DNA of 7,832 bases from an uncultured Ruminococcus sp. (GCA_902797525.1 CADBSZ010000202.1:1-7832), one strand, 5' to 3'. Numbered from the stretch's first letter, positions 1 through 6,750 are shown. Notes: a model not told the origin generated them from the letters alone. A program made the numbers and translations.

Positions 1-455
1 AGGCTGGTGAAGGGCTCGTTGAACGCGATGTGACCGTCAACGCCGATGCCGCCCATAAAGAGGTCGATGCCGCCGTAGGAAGCGATTTTCTCCTCATATC
101 TTGCGCACTCGCCCTCGGGATCGTCGGTCATGCCGTTGAGAATGTTGATGTTCTCTTTCTTCATGTCAACGAGATGATCGAAGAAGTTGTCATGCATAAA
201 GTACCAGTAGCTCTGGTCGTGCTCATGAGGCAAGCCGAGATATTCGTCCATGTTGAAGGTTACCACGTTGGCAAAGGAAAGCTCGCCTGCCTGGTTCATG
301 GTGTAGAGCTCCTTGTAAACGCCGATGGGCGAAGAACCAGTGGGAAGACCGAGAACAAAGGGACGGTCCTCTTTATGGTTTTTGATTTTCTGAGCAATGT
401 AGTTGGCTGCCCATTTGCACATTTTTTCGTAATTATCCTGAATAACAACTCTCAT
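1..455 (-). CDS. nagB: Glucosamine-6-phosphate deaminase NagB (3' end beyond window)
   Basis: NagB interconverts glucosamine-6-phosphate + water and fructose-6-phosphate + ammonia in the cytoplasm; it is reversible and normally used to catabolise amino sugars. The visible N-terminal 151 residues (family length is about 240-270) carry family signatures: the phosphate-binding loop [10 protein letters not shown] (about 34-43), [13 protein letters not shown] (64-76) and [11 protein letters not shown] (138-148). Residues matching the E. coli catalytic set D72, D141, H143 and E148 are present as D70, D140, H142 and E147. The start is the only in-frame ATG after a good Shine-Dalgarno, AAAGGAG at 472-466, with a 10-nt spacer. 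Effector-binding residues of the C-terminal part are outside the window. It has its own promoter and a leader with a glmS-type ribozyme (642-554), normally found before glmS; the protein is clearly a deaminase, with no glutamine amidotransferase domain. Identity is near certain; the physiological direction of the reaction is open. Confidence 0.96.
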   Translation of the reverse strand, partial: MRVVIQDNYEKMCKWAANYIAQKIKNHKEDRPFVLGLPTGSSPIGVYKELYTMNQAGELSFANVVTFNMDEYLGLPHEHDQSYWYFMHDNFFDHLVDMKKENINILNGMTDDPEGECARYEEKIASYGGIDLFMGGIGVDGHIAFNEPFTS

Positions 456-465
456 GTAATGATTT

Positions 466-472
466 CTCCTTT
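466..472 (-). promoter_or_regulatory. nagB ribosome binding site
   Basis: AAAGGAG lies 10 nt before the ATG at 455 and fixes the nagB start. The preceding stretch down from the ribozyme (about 553-473) is A/C/T-rich and contains no convincing second start site, terminator hairpin or small gene. The sequence CTTCTT (523-518) and the neighbouring TCAC (517-514) could pair back to AAGAGG (559-554) and GTGA (565-562) at the 3' edge of the ribozyme. I see no strong pairing partner that would sequester the ribosome binding site itself. Confidence 0.8.
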
Positions 473-553
473 ATATAAAGCTAAACATATGTGTTGAATG
501 GTTTGTTGAAGCGGTGAAAGAAGGTTTGTTACAGTGTTGATTCTGCTTTTTCT

Positions 554-642
554 CCTCTTTCTCACGACACGCCCTGCCGTGGCAGCATCCGCCGAGTCTT
601 TCGATAACTGCCATTCCTCGTCAACCTTACGGTCCTGGCGCT
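554..642 (-). ncRNA. glmS-type self-cleaving ribozyme in the nagB leader
   Basis: glmS ribozymes (Rfam RF00234) bind glucosamine-6-phosphate as a cofactor and cut their own mRNA just before a conserved GCGCC. Read on the minus strand, the predicted cut is between A642 and G641, followed by GCGCC (641-637). P1 is GACC (634-631) with GGUU (626-623), closed by a GUAA loop. The core UUGACGAGG follows at 624-616. P2a is a 6-bp helix, UGGCAG (613-608) with CUGCCA (585-580). Inside it lie UUAUCGAA (607-600) and UCGGCGGAUG (595-586), which form P2b (CGA 603-601 with UCG 595-593). CGCC (640-637) is complementary to GGCG (593-590), as expected for the core pseudoknot. P3 is CGGC (579-576) with GUCG (568-565), with a 7-nt loop. 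The invariant blocks appear in the right order and spacing. P1 is very short, and no clear P3.1 or typical P4 follows. The gene downstream is nagB, not glmS, which is unusual. Identification rests on motif recall and hand folding. Confidence 0.9.
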
Positions 643-728
643 AATAGTCTCCTGCTCCTCCTTTCCGTCAGAGGCTATTTTATTTATAAGACATGGTAAA
701 ATCATGCTCTTAACGAATGGAAACTGTC

Positions 729-745
729 GGTGCGCAAACCGCACC
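729..745 (-). promoter_or_regulatory. Stem-loop at the predicted 5' end of the nagB transcript
   Basis: A perfect 6-bp inverted repeat, GGTGCG (745-740) and CGCACC (734-729), encloses a 5-nt loop. It begins about 8 nt downstream of the -10 box, so it would sit at or next to the transcript's 5' end. Such 5' hairpins can protect mRNA from 5'-end-dependent decay. A repressor operator is an equally possible reading. No T-tract follows it on either strand, so it is not a convincing terminator for the upstream gene. Confidence 0.45.
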
Positions 746-752
746 ACTGAAA

Positions 753-781
753 AGTGTAGCATACGCCGCAAAAAAAGTCAA
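753..781 (-). promoter_or_regulatory. Predicted sigma-A promoter of the nagB leader
   Basis: The -35 box TTGACT (781-776) is separated by 17 nt from the -10 box TACACT (758-753), which is preceded by the extended -10 dinucleotide in TGC (761-759). Transcription would begin near 746. That gives a leader of about 290 nt containing a 5' stem-loop, about 85 nt of linker, the glmS-type ribozyme and about 100 nt before the nagB start. It lies just after the stop codon of the CapD-like gene (799), so nagB appears to be transcribed independently, although I see no strong terminator between the two genes. A second AT-rich -10-like box, TATAAA (688-683), lacks a matching -35. Confidence 0.75.
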
Positions 782-798
782 GATTTCCGCATGACGGC

Positions 799-2673
799 TT
801 ATACCTGATGATGGAACGTCGGTACTAAATTGCTGAGAAGCGCAACGGTTTTTTCGCTGTCGTTAGCGTTGGCGCTTTCGCGCAATGCGTTGAGCTTTTG
901 CAGCATATCGTCGGCGTCGATTTGAATTTGATTGCCGATAAATATCTTTTTATTCGCCGTTGACTGCAAGCCTTCCTCGTCCATGAGCAGCTCCTCAAAC
1001 AGCTTTTCGCCCGGGCGCAGTCCGGTAAAGACAATCGGCACTTCTTCATAAGGCACCTTGCCGTACATGCGAATCAGATTTTCGGCGAGGGTGGTGATTT
1101 TCACCGGCGCGCCCATGTCGAGCACGAAAATCTCGCCGCCCTTTGCCATCGCGCCTGCCTCAAGCACCAGAGAAACCGCCTCGGGAATGGTCATGAAATA
1201 GCGGATGATGTCGGGGTGGGTGACGGTGACAGGCGAGCCGCTCTCAATCTGGCGGCGAAACAGCGGAATAACCGAGCCGTTGGAGCCGAGCACATTGCCG
1301 AAACGCGTGGTGACAAACTCAGTGTGCGTGGTGGTTTGCGCCTTGTACTGAATAATCATCTCGCAAGCGCGCTTGGTGGCGCCCATGACGTTGGTGGGGT
1401 TGACCGCCTTGTCGGTGGAAATCATGACAAACTTATCCGCCTTGTAGAACTCGGCGAGCGTCGCCACGTTAAAGGTGCCGAAGATGTTGTTTTTCACCGC
1501 TTCCTCGGGCACGGTTTCCATCAGCGGAACATGCTTGTGCGCCGCCGCATGGAACACCACCTGCGGACGGTACTCCCTGAAGATGCTCTCCATCTTGTTG
1601 TAGTCGCGCACCGAGGCAATCAGCGTAACAAGGTTCAGCTCGTCGCCGTACTCCAGTCGCAGCTCCTGCTGTATATCATATGCGTTGTTTTCGTAAATAT
1701 CAACGATAATAATCTGCTTCGGGCTGTACTTGGCGATTTGGCGCACCAGCTCGCTGCCGATGGAGCCGCCGCCGCCCGTGACCATGCATACCTTGTCACA
1801 GATGAATTTGGCGATTTTGTTGCGGTTAAATTCAATCGGCTTTCTGCCGAGCAAATCTTCGATTTTGATTTCCTTCGCCTGTGAAATCAGCTGGCTGTTT
1901 TGATCGGTGAGCAACAGCTCGCTGAGGTAGGGAATCACCTTAATCGTGCATTTGGTAGAGGAGCAGTAGTCGAGAATTTTGCGCTTTTCATCCTCCTCGC
2001 AGGACGGAATGGCAACAATAATATTGTCAATATCATATTCGATGCTCAGCCGGGGAATTTCGGCACACACGCCCACGACCTCTACACCGTTGATTTTGGT
2101 GTGAAGCTTTGTGGCGTCGTCGTCAACCAAGCATACGGGTAACAATGAAGCGGAGGGGTTTTTGGGATCGGTCTGCGCGTTTTTGATTTCGGTCAGAATC
2201 ATTCTGCCCGCCTGCCCGGCGCCGACTATCATGGTGCGTTGCAAATTTTCTACCTTTCCTTCGCGCGTCAGGCTCAGGAAGGTTCGTTTAAACATAAAAC
2301 GGAACAACAATACGCCCGCAGTAGCGGTGATGTAGAACAGCAGGAAAAAGATTTTTCGCGGTTCCATTTTAATTAAAAGCAAAACACCGTAACCCATGCC
2401 GAAGCCGAGCGTCATGGCAGCTCCGCACATTAAATAGTCGCGTATATTAAAATAACGCCACAGCCGCGCGTAGGAGCCGAACAACAGCATCATCAATTCG
2501 CAGGTGAGAATATCAATGAGAATAAAATAAAAAAGGTTGCCGCTTGCCTCAACGTGGAACCATTCGGTTCGCTTGGTCAGGGCAAAAAAATAATTGAGCA
2601 TAACGCCGCTGATGGTGATAATAAATACATCCGCCAACAGAAGCACGAATTTGCGTATGTTAAACTTCTTCAT
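799..2673 (-). CDS. CapD/PglF/WbpM-type membrane-bound UDP-sugar 4,6-dehydratase
   Basis: This family converts UDP-GlcNAc (or a close relative) to a UDP-4-keto-6-deoxy sugar, the first step toward amino-deoxy sugars for capsule, surface polysaccharide or protein glycans. The 624-aa length fits the large membrane form. Four hydrophobic segments lie at about 9-30, 44-65, 82-101 and 107-127. A first Rossmann-like domain follows (MIVGAGQAGR, about 148-157). The catalytic short-chain dehydratase domain has the NAD(P) motif VTGGGGSIGSE at 298-308. Its active-site stretch is STDKAVNPTNVMGATKR (419-435): T420-D421-K422 and M430-xxx-K434, with Met replacing the usual YxxxK tyrosine, as in PglF/WbpM. 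RFGNVLGSNGSVIP (457-470) and GLRPGEKLFEELL (551-563) are further family signatures. The ATG follows AGGAG (2690-2686) with a somewhat long 12-nt spacer. The gene is alone in its transcription unit with a near-consensus promoter. The exact UDP-sugar cannot be read from sequence. The protein is intact. Confidence 0.93.
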   Translation of the reverse strand: MKKFNIRKFVLLLADVFIITISGVMLNYFFALTKRTEWFHVEASGNLFYFILIDILTCELMMLLFGSYARLWRYFNIRDYLMCGAAMTLGFGMGYGVLLLIKMEPRKIFFLLFYITATAGVLLFRFMFKRTFLSLTREGKVENLQRTMIVGAGQAGRMILTEIKNAQTDPKNPSASLLPVCLVDDDATKLHTKINGVEVVGVCAEIPRLSIEYDIDNIIVAIPSCEEDEKRKILDYCSSTKCTIKVIPYLSELLLTDQNSQLISQAKEIKIEDLLGRKPIEFNRNKIAKFICDKVCMVTGGGGSIGSELVRQIAKYSPKQIIIVDIYENNAYDIQQELRLEYGDELNLVTLIASVRDYNKMESIFREYRPQVVFHAAAHKHVPLMETVPEEAVKNNIFGTFNVATLAEFYKADKFVMISTDKAVNPTNVMGATKRACEMIIQYKAQTTTHTEFVTTRFGNVLGSNGSVIPLFRRQIESGSPVTVTHPDIIRYFMTIPEAVSLVLEAGAMAKGGEIFVLDMGAPVKITTLAENLIRMYGKVPYEEVPIVFTGLRPGEKLFEELLMDEEGLQSTANKKIFIGNQIQIDADDMLQKLNALRESANANDSEKTVALLSNLVPTFHHQV

Positions 2674-2736
2674 AAATCTGTTCTACTCCTAAAAGCCGTA
2701 ATCAAATGCTTTAAAAACTCATTCTATATCAGGCTA

Positions 2737-2765
2737 ATTATATATCATAACAAGATAAAAGTCAA
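2737..2765 (-). promoter_or_regulatory. Near-consensus promoter of the CapD-like gene
   Basis: TTGACT (2765-2760), a 17-nt spacer and a perfect TATAAT (2742-2737) form an almost ideal sigma-A promoter. Transcription should start near 2730, giving a short leader of about 55 nt before the ATG at 2673. It lies immediately downstream of the metH terminator, so the dehydratase gene is a separate transcription unit. No operator or riboswitch is apparent in the short leader. Confidence 0.88.
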
Positions 2766-2803
2766 ACAGTTTTATTCTTGCGCTGCCGAATAAAAAGGAA
2801 CGC

Positions 2804-2834
2804 AAAAAAGCAGACAGCCGGGGGCTGTCTGCTT
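2804..2834 (-). terminator. Intrinsic terminator after metH
   Basis: On the minus strand a perfect 10-bp stem, GCAGACAGCC (2832-2823) with GGCTGTCTGC (2819-2810), encloses a CCC loop. Two further A-T pairs can extend the base. It is followed at once by six T residues (2809-2804). It starts 9 nt after the metH stop codon and ends the metF operon. Confidence 0.95.
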
Positions 2835-2842
2835 ATCAGTCA

Positions 2843-5230
2843 TTAACCGAGCACGCGCTTTGCCGTGTCGACGCTTTCCTTGGCGTCGCGGCAATAGAAA
2901 TCCGCGCCGATTTTCATGGCATATTCCTTTGTCAGCACCGCGCCGCCGACAAAAATTTTGCACTTGCTGCTGCCGTCGGGATTTTGCAGCGCCGGAGTTT
3001 GGCGCACGAGCCTGATGGTGTCCTCCATGCTCTTGAGCGTGGTGGTCATCAGCGCCGAAAGTCCAATCATGGTGATATTTTGCTCTACCGCCGTGTCAAC
3101 GATCAGCTGCGGATCAACGTCCTTGCCCAAATCGACCACGGTATAACCGTAGTTGTCGAGCAGCACCTTGACGATGTTTTTGCCGATGTCGTGAATGTCG
3201 CCCTTGACGGTGGCGACAATGATCTTGCCCTTGCTGACGTTGTCGCCGCCCGACTTACTGAGGTGCTTTTTGATGACGTCAAAGCACTCCTGCGCGGTGT
3301 TGGCGCTTTGAATGAGCTGGGGCAAAAAGATTTTATTCTTCTCAAAGTCCTCGCCCACCCTGTCGAGCGCCGGAATGAGCATTTCGTTGACGATTACCAT
3401 CGGTTCAACGGTTTCCAAAAGCTGCTCCGTCACCGTCGCGCCCTCGCTTTTCAAGCCGTTATACACCGCAGCGTCCAACGTCATGTTTTCCTGCGCCTTC
3501 GGCTTTTGCGCGGCGGGCGCGTCGTTGTAGCTCGCAATAAAATCGAGCGAGTTTTTGTCGATGCCCGACAGCACGCGATAGGCGCGAACCGCGCCGGTCA
3601 TCGCGTCGATGTTGGGGTTGATAATCGGCAGGTCAAGCCCCTCCTCGAGCGCCATGGTGAGAAAGGTGCTGTTCACCAGCTCGCGGTTGGGCAAACCGAA
3701 TGAAATATTGGAAACACCCAGACAGGTTTTGCAGCCCAGCTCGGTTTTTACGCGGTGCAAAGCCTTCAGCGTTTCGCGGCAAGCGTCCTGCTCGGCAGAA
3801 ACAGTCAGGGTTAAGCAGTCGATATAAACGTCGCGGCGGTCGATTCCCAGCGCCTCGGCGCGCGCAACAATGCGCTTGGCAATTTCAAATCTGCCCTCGG
3901 CGGTTTTGGGTATACCGCCCTCGTCGAGGGTGAGCCCCACCACGGACGCGCCGTATTTTTTGACCAGCGGCAAAACGGCTGAAAGGCTTTTTTCCTCGCC
4001 GTTCACCGAATTGACAATCGGCTTGCCGTTGTAACAGCGCAGACCTGCCTCGAGCACGTCGGGCTTGGTGGAGTCGATTTGCAGCGGCGCGTCGCACACG
4101 CTTTGAATCGCCTTGAGCACACGCACCATCATCTTTTTTTCGTCAATTTCGGGGTGGCCGACATTAACGTCGAGAATCTCCGCGCCGCCGCTCACCTGGC
4201 TGAGCGCCTGTGTGAGAATGTAGTCAATGTTGTTGTCCGCGAGCGCCTGCTTAAACAGCTTTTTGCCCGTGGGATTAATGCGCTCGCCGATCACGCGCGG
4301 CCCGTTGATTTCAACAACGGTGCTCGCGCTGCAAACGGAGGAGTCCGCGCTTTTTTGGCAGGGCTGATAGGCTTCATTCGCGAGCATAGTCTTCAGCTCG
4401 GCGATATATTCGGGCGTGGTGCCGCAGCAGCCGCCGATGAATTTCACGCCGTAGGGTAACAGCGCTTTCACACATTCGGCAAAGCGGCCGGGCAAAATGT
4501 CATATTCGTTGCTGTTGGGATCGGGCAAACCGGCGTTTGCCTTGACAATCAGCGGCAGGTCGGTATACTGCGTCATTTCGGCGATGACGGGCTCCAGCTC
4601 GTCGGGGCCGAGCGAACAGTTGACGCCCAGTGCGTTCACGCCGAGACCGGTCAGCGTGGTTGCCGCCGCGGCAGGCGAAACGCCCGTGAAGGTACGGCCG
4701 CTGCGCTCAAAGGTCATGGTGGCAAGGATGGGCTTTGAGCTGTTTTCCTTTGCAGCCAGCACCGCCGCTTTTAATTCATAAAGGTCGGTCATGGTTTCGA
4801 ACACGATGAAATCCGCGTCCTGACCGGCGAGAATTTGCTGTTTGAAGTATTCGTACGCTTCCTCAAAGCGCAAAGAACCGGCAGGCTCGAGCAGCATGCC
4901 GATGGGGCCAATGTCCAGCGCAACCAGCGCGGAAATTCCCTCGCACGCTTTTTTGGCGTTGGCAATGCCTGCGGCAATGATTTCCTCAACGGAATAGCCG
5001 CTGTCGGCGAGCTTATAGGCGTTCGCGCCGAAGGTGTTGGCGTAAACAATGTCCGCGCCGGCCTCGATATACGCCCTGTGAAAGGACGTAATCAGCCCGG
5101 GCTGCGTAATATTCAGGGTTTCGGGCGAATGGTTGTATTTGGCGCCGCTTTTTTGAATCAGCGTGCCCATCGCGCCGTCCAGCAGGACAAATTCTTTTTG
5201 CAGGAGGGTGTTAAAATCCACAGTGTTCAC
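2843..5230 (-). CDS. metH: Cobalamin-dependent methionine synthase, short form without reactivation domain
   Basis: MetH transfers the methyl group of 5-methyl-THF to homocysteine through enzyme-bound cobalamin, in the cytoplasm. The 795 residues show three of the four classical modules. The homocysteine domain (about 1-285) has LLDGAMGT (16-23) and zinc ligands C205 (GVNC) and C268/C269 (GGCC). The pterin-binding domain (about 310-565) has VIGERINPTGKK (313-324) and QIDSTKP (384-390). The cobalamin module has a helical cap (about 585-660) and a Rossmann domain (668-795) with VKGDIHDIGKNIV (675-687), where H680 is the expected lower cobalt ligand in DxHxxG; GLSALMTTTL (723-732) is the matching S/T-rich motif. 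The C-terminal AdoMet-binding reactivation domain (about 330 aa in the 1227-aa E. coli protein) is absent, and a separate protein from the preceding gene supplies it. The start is GTG at 5230, 20 nt inside the upstream gene, with only a weak purine-rich site, suggesting translational coupling. GTG at 5221 is a less likely alternative. A strong terminator follows the stop. Confidence 0.95.
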   Translation of the reverse strand: MNTVDFNTLLQKEFVLLDGAMGTLIQKSGAKYNHSPETLNITQPGLITSFHRAYIEAGADIVYANTFGANAYKLADSGYSVEEIIAAGIANAKKACEGISALVALDIGPIGMLLEPAGSLRFEEAYEYFKQQILAGQDADFIVFETMTDLYELKAAVLAAKENSSKPILATMTFERSGRTFTGVSPAAAATTLTGLGVNALGVNCSLGPDELEPVIAEMTQYTDLPLIVKANAGLPDPNSNEYDILPGRFAECVKALLPYGVKFIGGCCGTTPEYIAELKTMLANEAYQPCQKSADSSVCSASTVVEINGPRVIGERINPTGKKLFKQALADNNIDYILTQALSQVSGGAEILDVNVGHPEIDEKKMMVRVLKAIQSVCDAPLQIDSTKPDVLEAGLRCYNGKPIVNSVNGEEKSLSAVLPLVKKYGASVVGLTLDEGGIPKTAEGRFEIAKRIVARAEALGIDRRDVYIDCLTLTVSAEQDACRETLKALHRVKTELGCKTCLGVSNISFGLPNRELVNSTFLTMALEEGLDLPIINPNIDAMTGAVRAYRVLSGIDKNSLDFIASYNDAPAAQKPKAQENMTLDAAVYNGLKSEGATVTEQLLETVEPMVIVNEMLIPALDRVGEDFEKNKIFLPQLIQSANTAQECFDVIKKHLSKSGGDNVSKGKIIVATVKGDIHDIGKNIVKVLLDNYGYTVVDLGKDVDPQLIVDTAVEQNITMIGLSALMTTTLKSMEDTIRLVRQTPALQNPDGSSKCKIFVGGAVLTKEYAMKIGADFYCRDAKESVDTAKRVLG

Positions 5231-5855
5231 CGTTCTTTCTGTATTGGCAGGTTTTGCGCAGATTACACACCGCGCAGCCGCGCCGCTGCCGTGCGACGGG
5301 AGAATCGGACATGCCTGCGATTGCCGTAACGGATTTTGACGGAATCAGCAAATAGCTGTCCGTGGCGCTCAGCCCGATTTTGCGCGGCGCGTCGAGCAGG
5401 GTGAGAAAGGTTTTTTGCAGCTCGATGGGATAGTCGCCGTAGCCGGGGCTGAAACGGAAGGTAAAATATTGGTCGGGGAATGCTTCGGCGAGCAAATCGT
5501 CTGCCCTTTGACAGACCTGCTCGATGGCAACGCTCGCCATCGCGTCGAGCACCACCGCCCTTGCCATGTCGCTGATTTGCGCCACGCGAATCAGCCGGTC
5601 AATCTCCGCGCCGAGCGTAGCGCAGAGAAGCGCCGCCCGTTGGCAGCCCTCAAGATGGCGGACGATATCCTCCCCCACAGTCAGCTCCGCGCACGGCAGG
5701 TCGATGATTTTGTATAAAAACTTCGGGCGCGCGGCAGAGAGGAGCTGCGCTTCGCATTCGTCCATCAGTTTGTCCATGGTTTCGTTTTGGCGCACCTTTG
5801 CGCCGCCGAGATAGCGCAGCGCCTCGCGGCGGTTCAGCGAATTGAGCGTTATCAT
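5211..5855 (-). CDS. Stand-alone MetH reactivation (AdoMet-binding) domain protein with C-terminal Cys cluster
   Basis: This 214-aa protein matches the vitamin B12-dependent methionine synthase activation domain, which supplies AdoMet for reductive remethylation of cobalamin that has oxidised to cob(II)alamin. The key signature is RFSPGYGDYP at 134-143 (RxSPGYGxxP, the AdoMet-binding loop), followed by the conserved LLIPSKSVTAIAGMS (169-183). It is shorter than the domain fused in E. coli MetH (about 330 aa) and resembles the free-standing version known from Thermotoga maritima (TM0269). The C-terminus adds C194, C197, C203 and C212 (CxxC-x5-C-x8-C), which could bind a metal or Fe-S cluster; that role is inference. 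The ATG at 5855 overlaps the metF stop in an ATGA, and its own 3' end overlaps metH by 20 nt. This tight coupling with a MetH that lacks the domain strongly supports the assignment. No good Shine-Dalgarno is visible, consistent with coupled translation. Confidence 0.9.
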   Translation of the reverse strand: MITLNSLNRREALRYLGGAKVRQNETMDKLMDECEAQLLSAARPKFLYKIIDLPCAELTVGEDIVRHLEGCQRAALLCATLGAEIDRLIRVAQISDMARAVVLDAMASVAIEQVCQRADDLLAEAFPDQYFTFRFSPGYGDYPIELQKTFLTLLDAPRKIGLSATDSYLLIPSKSVTAIAGMSDSPVARQRRGCAVCNLRKTCQYRKNGEHCGF

Positions 5856-6712
5856 AATAAGTTTTCAACCGCGCGCGTGATTTTTTCCGCGACGTAGGGG
5901 TTGTTCATGGTGTAGAGGTGAATGCCGTCCACGCCGTTTGCAATCAGATCAACAATTTGCTCCACGGCATAGGCGATGCCGGCGTCGCGCAGCGCATCGG
6001 GCTTGTTTTCGTATTTTTGCATAATCTTCGCAAATTTTGACGGCAGACTCGCGCCGCAGAGCGACACCATGCGCTCGATTTGCTTTTTGTTGGTGACGGG
6101 CATAATGCCCGCCTCAATCGGCACGTTAATCCCGGCAATTTTGGCGCGCTCCAAAAAGCGGTAGAACAGCGCGTTGTCAAAAAAGAGCTGGCTGATGAGG
6201 TGGTGCGCGCCGGCGTCCACCTTCGTTTTCAGATTGCGAATGTCCTCCACCTCGTCGGCGGCCTCCACGTGCACCTCGGGATAGCACGCGCCGCTGACGT
6301 CAAAGTCACCCTTTGATTTGATGTAGGCGCAAAGCTCGGAGGCATAGCGAAAATCGTGCTGCGGCTCCACGCCGTCAACGTAATCGCCGCGCAGTGCGAG
6401 AATATTCTCAATGCCGTTCGCCCGAAAATCATCGAGCGTGCGGTCAATCATATCGCGCGTGCTGTTGACGCAGGTGAGGTGCGCCACGGACTCCACGTGA
6501 AAGTCGCGCTTGATTTTGGATGCGATGTCCACTGTGCGGCTGTGCGCGCCCGAGCCGCCTGCGCCATAGGTAACGCTGATGAAGTCGGGCTTGAGGGCGC
6601 AGATGTCCTCGAGCTTTTCATACACCGACTCGATGGGAGAATCTTTTTTCGGCGGAAACACCTCGAATGAAAAAACGGTTTTATCTTTTTCGAATAAGGT
6701 GGTAATTTTCAT
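5852..6712 (-). CDS. metF: 5,10-methylenetetrahydrofolate reductase MetF
   Basis: MetF is a cytoplasmic FAD enzyme that reduces 5,10-methylene-THF to 5-methyl-THF, the methyl donor used by MetH. The 286-aa length matches bacterial MetF (296 in E. coli). Conserved blocks appear in order: FSFEVFPPK (14-22, E17 matching the E. coli active-site E28), VTYGAGGS (47-54), LALRGD (105-110, D110 matching D120), GACYPEVHVEA (141-151), QLFFDNALFYRF (175-186), PIEAGIMPV (198-206) and GVDGIHLYTMN (260-270). It is the first gene of a three-gene operon, and its stop codon overlaps the start of the reactivation-domain gene by 4 nt. The ribosome binding site is poor (GTGAG, about 8 nt before the ATG). The leader is only about 30 nt, too short for an S-box or T-box, so control by SAM or methionine would have to act at the promoter or elsewhere. 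The electron donor cannot be read from sequence; no partner subunit gene is adjacent. Confidence 0.96.
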   Translation of the reverse strand: MKITTLFEKDKTVFSFEVFPPKKDSPIESVYEKLEDICALKPDFISVTYGAGGSGAHSRTVDIASKIKRDFHVESVAHLTCVNSTRDMIDRTLDDFRANGIENILALRGDYVDGVEPQHDFRYASELCAYIKSKGDFDVSGACYPEVHVEAADEVEDIRNLKTKVDAGAHHLISQLFFDNALFYRFLERAKIAGINVPIEAGIMPVTNKKQIERMVSLCGASLPSKFAKIMQKYENKPDALRDAGIAYAVEQIVDLIANGVDGIHLYTMNNPYVAEKITRAVENLL

Positions 6713-6750
6713 ATCATCATCTCACAAACTCTACTGATTCAATATGCTTT

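Noticed and set aside
471..500. TTCAAC-17-TATAAA just before nagB as a promoter downstream of the ribozyme
   Set aside because: Its -10 would abut the Shine-Dalgarno, so transcription would start after the ribosome binding site and could not give a normally translated nagB mRNA.
683..688. TATAAA as an alternative nagB promoter -10
   Set aside because: No acceptable -35 lies 16-18 nt upstream. The TTGACT/TGC-TACACT pair at 781-753 is much better.
562..771. A 69-codon open frame on the minus strand between the CapD-like gene and nagB
   Set aside because: It runs straight through the conserved ribozyme core, starts within or before the predicted promoter region, has no Shine-Dalgarno before its ATG and encodes an unremarkable basic peptide. 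The RNA explanation accounts for the conservation.
770..797. Possible terminator after the CapD-like gene (GTCA...TGAC followed by seven T)
   Set aside because: Only about 4 bp can pair, and the T-run is better explained as the spacer of the nagB promoter. It is too weak to call.
1216..1884. Long open frame on the plus strand (222 codons)
   Set aside because: It is antisense to the conserved catalytic half of the CapD-like gene. Its translation has no recognisable motifs and reflects the codon bias of the real gene.
2984..3703. Long open frame on the plus strand (239 codons)
   Set aside because: It is antisense to the cobalamin and pterin domains of metH, with no family signature and an arginine/valine/histidine-rich composition typical of a shadow frame.
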